DNA from: JBDTMC01 sp039934475
Lineage (GTDB): Bacteria > Acidobacteriota > Terriglobia > Bryobacterales > Bryobacteraceae
DNA length: 5,615 nt
NCBI GenBank assembly: GCA_039934475.1
Contig: JBDTMC010000499.1
Coordinates: forward strand, 1-5,615
Direction of reading: 5' to 3'
The notes under the pieces were generated by a model. The model saw nothing but the letters and a program-made list of their open reading frames with translations, was not told where the DNA came from and did not search any database. Every line of letters starts with the position of its first letter. Within the stretch, counting starts at the first letter, position 1. The translations under genes were made by a program, and so were the position numbers. Positions 1-5,571 of this stretch are shown here, one piece after another.

Positions 1-272
1 GACGATTGATCCAGGGACTTGCCATAGGTGTAGCCAACGAGGAGTTCCAGGCGCCCGCTGGAATGCCGCAGCGACGCTTCAAACGAGTTGTAGCTCGAAT
101 TACCCATGGTCTTTTGATAGGTGAACCCCGCAAAGTCGGAGCTGAACGGTCCTCTTGTCCCTTGGATCACACGGCCGTCGCGCGTCTGGTACGTATTGTT
201 TTCGCCAAATGGCCCGCAGTGTACTGCAACTGATTTGCATGTCAATCCCCCGAGGGGAGGCCGCAGAGCCAA
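1..272 (-). pseudogene. TonB-dependent outer-membrane receptor fragment, N-terminal part missing
   Basis: The minus-strand frame open from 272 to the left edge encodes a recognisable middle piece of an Oar-like TonB-dependent receptor with carboxypeptidase-regulatory-type architecture. CGPFGENNTYQ lies at about 218-186, followed by a GTRGPF segment, then YNSFEASLRHSSGRLELL and GYTYGKSLDQSS near the edge. The alternation and the YTYxKSLD motif are typical of outer-membrane beta-strands in these roughly 1,000-residue acidobacterial receptors. Family members carry a signal peptide, a regulatory-like domain, a plug and many strands before this point, and none is present. This frame is closed by TGA at 273-275, and the other two minus frames by stops at 301-303 and 305-307. 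A TTG at 272-270 preceded by GGAG could in principle start translation, but the product would lack export and plug regions. I infer a 5'-truncated remnant. The 3' end lies outside the window. Receptor assignment is firm; the pseudogene status is likely. Confidence 0.75.
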
Positions 273-308
273 TCAATGGCTCCAAATACCGCTCCACCGT
301 CTATTCAT

Positions 309-337
309 TTGACATTCGGTTGCAGGAACACTAGAAT
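309..337 (+). promoter_or_regulatory. Near-consensus sigma-70 promoter for the PepSY-bacterioferritin unit
   Basis: A perfect -35 hexamer TTGACA lies at 309-314 and a 5-of-6 -10 hexamer TAGAAT at 332-337, with an exact 17-base spacer. Transcription would be expected to begin around 344, giving a leader of roughly 38 nt before the TTG start at 382. It is the best promoter match I found in the window. Its position between the receptor break and the gene fits a real promoter; activity is inferred, not shown. Confidence 0.7.
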
Positions 338-370
338 CGACTAAAGCTGTAGGCAACTCGCTGAGGGGGC

Positions 371-376
371 GGAGGT
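371..376 (+). promoter_or_regulatory. Strong Shine-Dalgarno that fixes the TTG start of the PepSY gene
   Basis: GGAGGT at 371-376 is a near-perfect anti-16S match, five bases before the TTG at 382. It supports TTG rather than a downstream ATG: the next in-frame methionine is residue 25, inside the first membrane helix, so starting there would destroy that helix. Confidence 0.75.
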
Positions 377-381
377 CTAAC

Positions 382-1566
382 TTGTCATTTCGCAAAATCC
401 TGTTCTGGCTACATTTGGCGTCGGGATGTGTCGCCGGGGCAATCGTCCTGGTGATGTCGTTCACTGGCGTACTCCTCACCTACCAACGGCAGTTAACCGC
501 ATGGTCGGCGGGCGGCCAGTTTCGCAGCGATCCACCACAGAATGCTCAACCTCTCAAGGCAGGAGAGTTGGTGGAGGCAATCAGAGGGCAACGCGGTGAC
601 GTTGGCGAGGCAAGTACGCTAACGCTGCGGTCCGACCCACGTGAGCCCGCGGAGGTCCGAATCGGACGCGAAGGCTTCCTCTACTTCAACGTGTACACGG
701 GAAAGATGCTGGATGGCAATTCCGCCGCCACCCGCGCGTTCTTTCAAAAGGTAGTCGGGTGGCATCGCTGGCTGGGGGTAGAAGGCGCTGGCCGCTCGGC
801 GGCGCGAGCGATCACGGGAGCCTGTAACCTAGCGTTTCTCGTCCTCCTCATGACGGGCGCTTACCTTTGGCTGCCACGGCAGTGGACATGGCGAAGTCTC
901 CGTCCGATCACATGGTTCCGCTCTAGCCAATCGGGCAAAGCACGCGATTTCAATTGGCACAATGTGTTCGGAATCTGGGCCCTTGTTCCGTTGTTCCTCA
1001 TTGTGTTGACCGCGCTACCGATGTCCTATCAGTGGGCGAACAACCTGCTATACCGCATGACCGGTTCGGAACCACCGCCGCCGGGCGCGGGACGGCCCGA
1101 AGCGGGCAGAGCAGGCCGCCGTCGTCCCGTCAGCCCTCAAACAGCCGCCAGCGCCGACCTCAACACGTTGTGGACTCGTGCCGCCAATCAGGTCCCCGGG
1201 TGGAAGAGTATCACCGCGCCACTCTCCATACGCGCCGGCGAACCGCTGACTTTCACGATCGATACCGGAGACGGCGGGCAACCACAGAAACGATCCACGC
1301 TCGCACTCGACGCATCCACCGCCGCCGTGGTGCGCTACGAAACATTCTCCGATGGAAATCCGGGCCGCAAGCTGCGGACATGGTCGCGATTCGCACATAC
1401 CGGGGAATACTACGGCGTCGTCGGGCAAACCATTGCAGGCCTTGCCTCTACCGCCGGTGTGATGTTGGTATGGACCGGCATCTCGCTGGCATTGCGGCGA
1501 TTCGCAGCCTGGAAAGCTCGCCGGCGCAAGAGAAGCGTGAGCCAGGAGGAGCAATTAATAGCCTAG
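382..1566 (+). CDS. PepSY-associated TM protein, probable di-haem ferric-siderophore reductase type
   Basis: This 394-residue inner-membrane protein belongs to the PepSY_TM (PiuB/FoxB-like) family, whose studied members reduce ferric siderophores at the inner membrane. I see four helices: about 7-34, 143-163, 193-215 and 347-371. Basic segments at 164-188 and at the C-terminus (373-384) put the N-terminus, the middle loop and the C-terminus in the cytoplasm. Two periplasmic PepSY-like regions follow helices 1 and 3 (about 57-112 and 258-335). The family motifs are LHLASG, WHRWLG, NWHNVFGIW and HTGEYYG. The only four histidines in the protein are H11, H128, H193 and H339, and they fall at membrane boundaries: H11 and H193 on the cytoplasmic side, H128 and H339 on the periplasmic side, as expected for two bis-histidine haems. 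Residues 230-252 form an unusual Pro/Arg-rich periplasmic linker. The gene starts with TTG behind a strong ribosome site and is 29 nt from the bacterioferritin gene. The family is secure; the exact substrate is not. Confidence 0.85.
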   Translation: MSFRKILFWLHLASGCVAGAIVLVMSFTGVLLTYQRQLTAWSAGGQFRSDPPQNAQPLKAGELVEAIRGQRGDVGEASTLTLRSDPREPAEVRIGREGFLYFNVYTGKMLDGNSAATRAFFQKVVGWHRWLGVEGAGRSAARAITGACNLAFLVLLMTGAYLWLPRQWTWRSLRPITWFRSSQSGKARDFNWHNVFGIWALVPLFLIVLTALPMSYQWANNLLYRMTGSEPPPPGAGRPEAGRAGRRRPVSPQTAASADLNTLWTRAANQVPGWKSITAPLSIRAGEPLTFTIDTGDGGQPQKRSTLALDASTAAVVRYETFSDGNPGRKLRTWSRFAHTGEYYGVVGQTIAGLASTAGVMLVWTGISLALRRFAAWKARRRKRSVSQEEQLIA

Positions 1567-1576
1567 CGGAGCTACA

Positions 1577-1612
1577 ATGAATCAGAGGTTCAGGTATGGA
1601 ACGGGTAAATAG
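1577..1612 (+). CDS. Possible 11-codon leader reading frame overlapping the bacterioferritin start
   Basis: An ATG at 1577, five bases after GGAG (1568-1571), opens a tiny frame reading MNQRFRYGTGK and stops at TAG 1610-1612, inside the bacterioferritin gene in a different frame. Its ribosome site also lies in a small perfect stem (TAGC-GGA-GCTA, 1564-1574). It could be a translated leader that couples or restrains bacterioferritin synthesis, but a frame this short with a decent ribosome site can arise by chance. Confidence 0.2.
   Translation: MNQRFRYGTGK
1584..1588 (+). promoter_or_regulatory. Shine-Dalgarno of the bacterioferritin gene
   Basis: AGAGG at 1584-1588 lies seven bases before the ATG at 1596 and supports that start. 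It also lies inside the possible overlapping leader frame that begins at 1577. Confidence 0.55.
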
Positions 1613-2096
1613 CATTCACCTTTTGAATCAGGCCGTGGCCGATGAATTACAAGCCGTGCATCAATATATGTACTTCCACTTCCATGTGGACGACCAAGGC
1701 TTAGGCCCGCTGTCTCAGTTGTTCAAGCGGATCGCGATTCAGGAGATGGGCCACGTTGAACTGCTCGCCGAGCGGATCTTGTTTTTGAAGGGCGACGTAG
1801 AGATGACACCCGCTGGTCCGGTGGAAAAGGTCCTGGAACCGGAAGCAATGTTAGCGAAGGCGATGGTTATGGAAGACGAAAGCGGCCGGACTTACAACAA
1901 GGCCGCCCTTGAGTGCGCGGCGAATGCCGATGCCGCCTCCAAACAGATCTTTGAACGGCTGGTTAACGACGAGGAAGGCCACTTCGATCAGTACGAGAAG
2001 CAGCACGACAATATCAAACGTTTCGGGCTGAGTTATCTCGCCTTGCAGTCCTATGGTGGCACTGCTTCGGGAAGCGGCGCCGTTCCAGCGCCGTAG
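1596..2096 (+). CDS. bfr: Bacterioferritin (haem-binding diiron ferritin)
   Basis: This 166-residue ferritin-like four-helix protein stores iron in the cytoplasm as a ferric mineral inside a 24-subunit shell. The ferroxidase ligands are all present: E17, E50, H53, E93, E126 and H129. Each is one less than its E. coli Bfr counterpart (18, 51, 54, 94, 127, 130), so the alignment has no gaps across the core. M51 matches the haem-ligand methionine (E. coli M52) and Y24 matches the conserved tyrosine near the diiron site. The segments QEMGHVELLAERILFLKGD and NDEEGHFDQYE are diagnostic. The tryptophan near the second E-x-x-H is replaced by Q132. The C-terminal tail (about 152-166) is rich in Gly, Ser, Ala and Pro and longer than in E. 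coli. The gene follows the PepSY reductase by 29 nt and is probably co-transcribed, so iron released at the membrane could feed storage. No bacterioferritin-associated ferredoxin gene is visible. Confidence 0.9.
   Translation: MERVNSIHLLNQAVADELQAVHQYMYFHFHVDDQGLGPLSQLFKRIAIQEMGHVELLAERILFLKGDVEMTPAGPVEKVLEPEAMLAKAMVMEDESGRTYNKAALECAANADAASKQIFERLVNDEEGHFDQYEKQHDNIKRFGLSYLALQSYGGTASGSGAVPAP
2074..2094. terminator. GC-rich hairpin at the convergent gene ends
   Basis: CGGCGC (2075-2080) and GCGCCG (2088-2093) form a perfect 6-bp stem with a 7-base loop, plus a possible G-T pair at 2074/2094. It overlaps the last codons of the bacterioferritin gene and lies about 9 bases past the NTF2-like gene's stop when read leftward. 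No T-run follows on either strand, so it is not a classical intrinsic terminator; it may still slow transcription or protect 3' ends. Confidence 0.3.
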
Positions 2097-2102
2097 ACGC
2101 GG

Positions 2103-2537
2103 CTAGCGCGCCGGACAGCCTTGCTTTTCCACGGTCGAGGCGATGCTGAAGATTTTCCACCCGGCGGCGGTCTTTTGCAGCAGAAACGCGTCGATGCCGC
2201 AATGGCCGACTGCGCCGTTAGAGAAGAAGTCGTATTCGGCCCAAACTGACGCCACGCCCGCGCTGATGTCCACCTTCGGGGCATAGATCTTCTCTTCAAT
2301 CTTGACGCCTTCCTTGCGCGTGGTCACCCGCGTCGCGAACTCTTCCGCCGTGGCGTTCATCAGCACTTTTTCGCCCGCCATCAACAGGACACGGGCTTCC
2401 GGTGTCATCGTCGCTTTAATCTTGGCGGCATCGGCTGATGCCATGCCATCGAATGTGGTTTGAACAACCGCGAGGATGTCTTCGCGATCGCCCGCTCTTA
2501 GGGAAAGGGTCAGACAGAGTAGTAATAGGATGCGCAT
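2103..2537 (-). CDS. Secreted NTF2/SnoaL-fold (lumazine-binding-like) protein
   Basis: This is a 144-residue small protein. Residues 1-15 form a short signal peptide (basic start, leucine-rich core, cleavage expected after LRA), so the mature form is probably periplasmic. The rest fits the NTF2-like alpha+beta cone fold: a helix around 17-45 containing FDGMASADAAKI, then strands ending in VASVWAEYDFFSNG, HCGIDAFLLQKT and GWKIFSIAST. The pattern of a strand, then HCG-D-F-L, then GWKI is typical of SnoaL/lumazine-binding-like members, which serve many roles from enzymes to ligand binding. C113 and C141 could form a disulfide in the periplasm. C8 is not in a good lipobox. The start is ATG, with GAGGG eight bases upstream inside the end of the preceding acyltransferase gene. 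The stop-to-start gap is only 3 nt, so the two are probably translationally coupled. The fold is well supported; no specific function can be given. Confidence 0.75.
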   Translation of the reverse strand: MRILLLLCLTLSLRAGDREDILAVVQTTFDGMASADAAKIKATMTPEARVLLMAGEKVLMNATAEEFATRVTTRKEGVKIEEKIYAPKVDISAGVASVWAEYDFFSNGAVGHCGIDAFLLQKTAAGWKIFSIASTVEKQGCPAR

Positions 2538-2540
2538 TGC

Positions 2541-3653
2541 TCAAACCCTCAGGAACCAACGGCGGCGATACATGCCATAAGCAATCGCGAACATCAGCAA
2601 CGTGAACGCGATGGCGTAGCCCAGCGACGCGTTGATCGGCGTAAGCCAGGTGGCAAACAAGTCTTGGTAGAGCCAGCGGCGCAGGCTCATCGTGTGGGAT
2701 CCGCTGCCCCAGCGAATGGCGCTTAGAATCTCATCGCCGAATTCGCTCGCCAGATACACTGCGATCGCGTTCATACCCATAATCGTCAGTGGCTTGGTGA
2801 GGCGTTTCCAGCCCACGCCATCCACCATCCACAAGAACAAGGCGAACATCAGGGAGTCGAGTCCAGCCATGAACAGCGAGAACGATGTCGTCCACAGCTT
2901 CTTATTGATCGGCATCCAGTGATCGCAGATCAGGCCCGCGGTCAACAGCAGCAGGCCCATGACGAAGAGCCAGGTGGTGCGCTCAGAAAGCGGCTTCTTC
3001 AAGCGCAAAATATGACCGGCCATAATGCCCAGTAAGGCCGTGGCCAGAGCGGGCAGAGTGCTCACAATCCCTTCCGGATCCCACGTCTTTGTGCCGGCAT
3101 AATTGTGGCTTCCGAGCACATTCCAATCCACGTAGTGCGCCAGATTCCCCTCGACATCCAGACGGCCCGTGCCGTATCCTGGCACCGGTACCAGCATCAT
3201 CAACAGCCAGTAGCCCACCAGTAGGCCGGCAATCCACATAATCTGCCCGCGTATCTTGGTGGTCATATAGATCACCGACGCGAAGAGGTAGCAAAGGGCA
3301 ATGCGCTGCAGGACGCCAAGAATGCGTTGCGTTCCGAGGTTAAAGGCCGGATACGCGTAGATGGCCATACCGAGCAGGAAGAGGATCACCGTCCGGCGCA
3401 CCACTTGAAGGAACAGGGGACCGCGTTTGCCGCCCGTCTCGAGCCGTTTTCCAAGCGACAGAGTGATCGCCAAGCCGACAATCCAAAGAAACGAGGGAAA
3501 CACGACGTCGGTGGGTGTCCAACCATTCCATTCCGCATGTTGCAGCGGGGCGTAGGTCTGGTCTCCACCGGAAGTGTTCACCAGGACCATGAGCGCCATG
3601 ATGGCGCCCCGAAAAGCATCTAGCGAGACCAGACGTTGTGGTTGTGCATCCAT
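2541..3653 (-). CDS. Membrane acyltransferase, heparan-alpha-glucosaminide N-acetyltransferase (NagX/HGSNAT) type
   Basis: This 370-residue polytopic protein has about ten predicted helices (near 12-28, 49-68, 86-101, 110-130, 137-155, 196-216, 227-245, 255-277, 288-304 and 342-361). Family hallmarks are RLVSLDAFRG at 7-16, QHAEWNGWTPTDVVFPSF at 38-55, GVLQRIALCY at 113-122, WDPEGIVSTLPA at 191-202, SLFMAG at 259-264 and GMNAIAVYL at 293-301. H39, just before WNGW, aligns with the histidine that accepts the acetyl group in human HGSNAT. Such proteins pass acetyl from cytoplasmic acetyl-CoA across the membrane to an amino sugar; in bacteria they are linked to glucosamine or cell-wall sugar use, though substrates are mostly untested. 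The ATG at 3653 keeps the conserved N-terminus; its ribosome site is weak. It lies 15 nt after the exporter gene and 3 nt before the NTF2-like gene. The family call is confident; the substrate is inferred. Confidence 0.85.
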   Translation of the reverse strand: MDAQPQRLVSLDAFRGAIMALMVLVNTSGGDQTYAPLQHAEWNGWTPTDVVFPSFLWIVGLAITLSLGKRLETGGKRGPLFLQVVRRTVILFLLGMAIYAYPAFNLGTQRILGVLQRIALCYLFASVIYMTTKIRGQIMWIAGLLVGYWLLMMLVPVPGYGTGRLDVEGNLAHYVDWNVLGSHNYAGTKTWDPEGIVSTLPALATALLGIMAGHILRLKKPLSERTTWLFVMGLLLLTAGLICDHWMPINKKLWTTSFSLFMAGLDSLMFALFLWMVDGVGWKRLTKPLTIMGMNAIAVYLASEFGDEILSAIRWGSGSHTMSLRRWLYQDLFATWLTPINASLGYAIAFTLLMFAIAYGMYRRRWFLRV

Positions 3654-3668
3654 TTCAGGTGCTTCACA

Positions 3669-4589
3669 TCATAGCGCACGGGCTTGTTGTGCCTTCGCCC
3701 TGGCGGAGGCTGCCGTCGCCCACTTCACCATCGCCACGCCGGCAAAAATGACCAGCATTGCGACAGCTTCGCGCGGTCCAAAAGGCTCACGGTAGAACAG
3801 CCATCCCAGGAATACGGCCACAACCGGGTTCACGTAGTTGTAGATCGTGACCACGGCCACCGGCAGATGTTCCATCGCAAAGATGAAAGCACTGTAGCCG
3901 ACCACGGATCCGAAGACCACCAGGTACAGCACGGCGCTGCCGCTCTTCCAAGTGGGCATGGCCGGGTGGGGATTCGTTACCAGCGTGGGGATGAGAAACG
4001 CCAGTCCGGCCGCCAGTTGCTGGACGCCGCCGCTGACCACCGGGTGTGCCTTCGTTTTCAAGCGGCGCTGGCTAATTGAGCCCCAGCACCAGCAAAGAGA
4101 AGCGAACTGCAGAATCAGGAAACCATGGAGGATGTTGCTGCTGAAGCCGGCCCGAATGGCGTCGGGCCCCACCAGCAAAGCCGCGCCCGCGAAGCCAATC
4201 AACATTGCGGCAGCGGTGGGTCCATGGACGGGTTCTCCGCCGCGTACGGCCTCAATACCAACAAACCAGAACGGCGCGGCGGTGATGATGAGGGCCGCTA
4301 ATCCGCTGGGAATGATCTGTTCGGCGTACACCAGACATCCCGTGCCGGCGCCCAACACGACAATACCGTTCCAGGCGGTCCACCAGAACTCCCGTCCCCG
4401 CGGTAGTTCCGCTCCCGTCAGCAGCGAAGCAATCACCAGCACCAGACCCGAGAGCGTAAAGCGTACGCCCATCAACAACGCCGGCGGCATGGATTCGAGG
4501 GCCATACGGATGCCAAGATAGGTAGTTCCCCAGAAGAAACACACCGCCACGAGGGCAACGTACGCCTTTGCTTGTGTCGATTGGGGCAA
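3669..4589 (-). CDS. EamA/DMT-superfamily transporter (RhaT/YdcZ-like exporter)
   Basis: This 306-residue inner-membrane protein has ten predicted helices arranged as two EamA repeats, about 10-141 and 155-290, the usual size for the drug/metabolite transporter superfamily. Typical segments are FFWGTTYLGIR in helix 1, AEQIIPSGLAALI at 89-101, and YNYVNPVVAVFLGWLFYREP at 250-269, the signature at the end of repeat two. Members usually export amino acids, nucleosides or other small metabolites. The motifs do not reveal the substrate here. The start is TTG at 4589-4587; an in-frame TGA lies five codons upstream and the later GTG codons (residues 14 and 16) would cut helix 1. There is no clear ribosome site before it. 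It is the first gene of the leftward group and diverges from the PfkB kinase across 52 bp. The C-terminus ends in an Ala/Lys/Arg-rich tail, predicted cytoplasmic. Confidence 0.85.
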   Translation of the reverse strand: MPQSTQAKAYVALVAVCFFWGTTYLGIRMALESMPPALLMGVRFTLSGLVLVIASLLTGAELPRGREFWWTAWNGIVVLGAGTGCLVYAEQIIPSGLAALIITAAPFWFVGIEAVRGGEPVHGPTAAAMLIGFAGAALLVGPDAIRAGFSSNILHGFLILQFASLCWCWGSISQRRLKTKAHPVVSGGVQQLAAGLAFLIPTLVTNPHPAMPTWKSGSAVLYLVVFGSVVGYSAFIFAMEHLPVAVVTIYNYVNPVVAVFLGWLFYREPFGPREAVAMLVIFAGVAMVKWATAASARAKAQQARAL

Positions 4590-4641
4590 TATTTTAGGGT
4601 ATCATCGGCGCTTCGCATCCACCCTTCGGTAAGATATAGGA
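4590..4641. promoter_or_regulatory. Divergent promoter region between exporter and kinase genes
   Basis: Any promoters for the leftward exporter group and the rightward kinase should lie in or near these 52 bases. For the kinase, TATCAT at 4600-4605 is a 5-of-6 -10 match, with a weak -35 (TCGATT, 4577-4582) at a 17-base spacing. Leftward, TAAAAT (4596-4591) is a good -10 by itself but has no -35 and would start transcription inside the annotated exporter frame. Neither gene has a strong ribosome site; the kinase has only GGTAAG at 4628-4633. The assignments are tentative. Confidence 0.35.
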
Positions 4642-5571
4642 TTGATCGTTACCCTTACTCTGAACCCCGCCATCGATCGCAACGTTACAACGGATCGACT
4701 GGCGTTTGAGGATCGCTCCTACATCCTCTCGGCGCATGAAACGGCCGGCGGCCGGGGCATTAATGCGTCCCGGGTCATCCACGAGTTCGGCGCCAAGACT
4801 GCGGCCATCGCCATCAGCGGCGGCGGCACCCGGAAGCGATTTGAGGCACTGCTCGCCAAGCTGGACTTCCCGGTGCATCTAGTTCGCGTTAAGAATGACA
4901 TCCGCAGCAATCTGACCATCACCGACGAACGCGGCCTCACCGTCAAGCTCAATGAATTCGGTCCGCAGATCGACAAAGACGAACTGAAAGCTATTGAGCA
5001 CACGGTGACCGAGAATCTGGCAGGCGCAGACTGGCTGATGATCTGCGGGAGCTTTCCTCCCGGCATTCCCCCGGAGTTCTGCAAGGAACTGGTGGCGCTG
5101 GCCAAGAAGCACAAGGTGAAGACACTGCTGGATACGGATGGCGAGGCGCTGGTACAGGGCATCGCCGGCGGACCGACCGTCGTCGCTCCGAACCAGCAGG
5201 AAGCCGAGCGGCTTCTGAAACGCGCTTTGCTGACACGGAATCACTGCATCGAAGCGCTGGACCGGCTTCTGGCGATGGGCGTCGAATCGGTGATTTTATC
5301 CCTTGGCAGCCGTGGTGCGATGAGCGCCAAAGAAGGCCATATGGCAGAAGCCGTGCCACCTCGCGTAGAGGCGTGCTGCCCCATCGGCGCGGGTGATGCC
5401 TTGGCGGCAGCCTTCGTATGGGCTCTTAACGAAGGGCAGGATTTCTTCACCGCTACGCGCTGGGGAGTGGCCGCCGGAACCGCGTCCGCACTGTTGCCCG
5501 GCGTCGCCTTCGCGACCATCGCGCAGACCAAAGCCATCTTTAAGGATGTGGAACTGCGTCAGGTCCGGTAG
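4642..5571 (+). CDS. PfkB-family sugar-phosphate kinase (1-phosphofructokinase/LacC/Pfk-2 group)
   Basis: This is a complete 309-residue cytoplasmic ribokinase-fold enzyme, the same length as E. coli Pfk-2. It should transfer phosphate from ATP to a phosphorylated hexose (fructose 1-phosphate, fructose 6-phosphate or tagatose 6-phosphate). Motifs in order are LTLNPAIDRN at 5-14 (substrate site), AGGRGINASRV at 35-45 (the family GGKGxNVAR, here with R for K and S for A), GSFPPGIP at 136-143, DTDGEAL at 164-170, APNQQEAERLL at 182-192, SLGSRGA at 220-226, and the anion hole and catalytic base GAGD at 249-252 (D252). The start is TTG at 4642. It is chosen because the family N-terminus begins directly with I-V-T-L-T-x-N-P-A and no upstream start fits; the ribosome site is weak. 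It stands alone on this strand, with no fructose or galactitol phosphotransferase gene beside it, so the name fruK, lacC or pfkB cannot be chosen from sequence alone. Confidence 0.88.
   Translation: MIVTLTLNPAIDRNVTTDRLAFEDRSYILSAHETAGGRGINASRVIHEFGAKTAAIAISGGGTRKRFEALLAKLDFPVHLVRVKNDIRSNLTITDERGLTVKLNEFGPQIDKDELKAIEHTVTENLAGADWLMICGSFPPGIPPEFCKELVALAKKHKVKTLLDTDGEALVQGIAGGPTVVAPNQQEAERLLKRALLTRNHCIEALDRLLAMGVESVILSLGSRGAMSAKEGHMAEAVPPRVEACCPIGAGDALAAAFVWALNEGQDFFTATRWGVAAGTASALLPGVAFATIAQTKAIFKDVELRQVR

Larger units (their letters stand above)
273..381. other. Intergenic region between receptor remnant and PepSY gene
   Basis: This 109-base stretch holds the point where receptor homology stops (about 250-275), stops in all three minus frames, and the rightward promoter and ribosome binding site of the PepSY gene. 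I see no inverted repeats, target-site duplication or transposase remnant that would explain how the receptor was cut. I also see no clear Fur-type box, although the downstream genes are iron-related. Confidence 0.6.

Noticed and set aside
6..233. A 75-codon plus-strand frame at the left edge
   Set aside because: The minus strand over the same bases reads as a TonB-dependent receptor with clear motifs, so this is antisense noise.
225..239. TGCAA-CTGAT-TTGCA inverted repeat as a possible operator
   Set aside because: The arms are only 5 bp, it lies inside the receptor remnant about 70 bases upstream of the promoter, and the symmetry does not extend.
1048..1554. A 168-codon minus-strand frame opposite the PepSY gene
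   Set aside because: It has no recognisable motif, and the opposite strand encodes a clear family member over the same bases.
954..1580. A 208-codon plus-strand frame inside the PepSY gene
   Set aside because: It is a +1 shadow of a well-recognised membrane protein, Arg-rich with no domain, as expected from G+C-rich codon positions.
3952..4521. A 189-codon plus-strand frame opposite the exporter
   Set aside because: The exporter on the minus strand shows ten helices and EamA motifs; this frame has low-complexity Pro/Ala/Arg content and no ribosome site.
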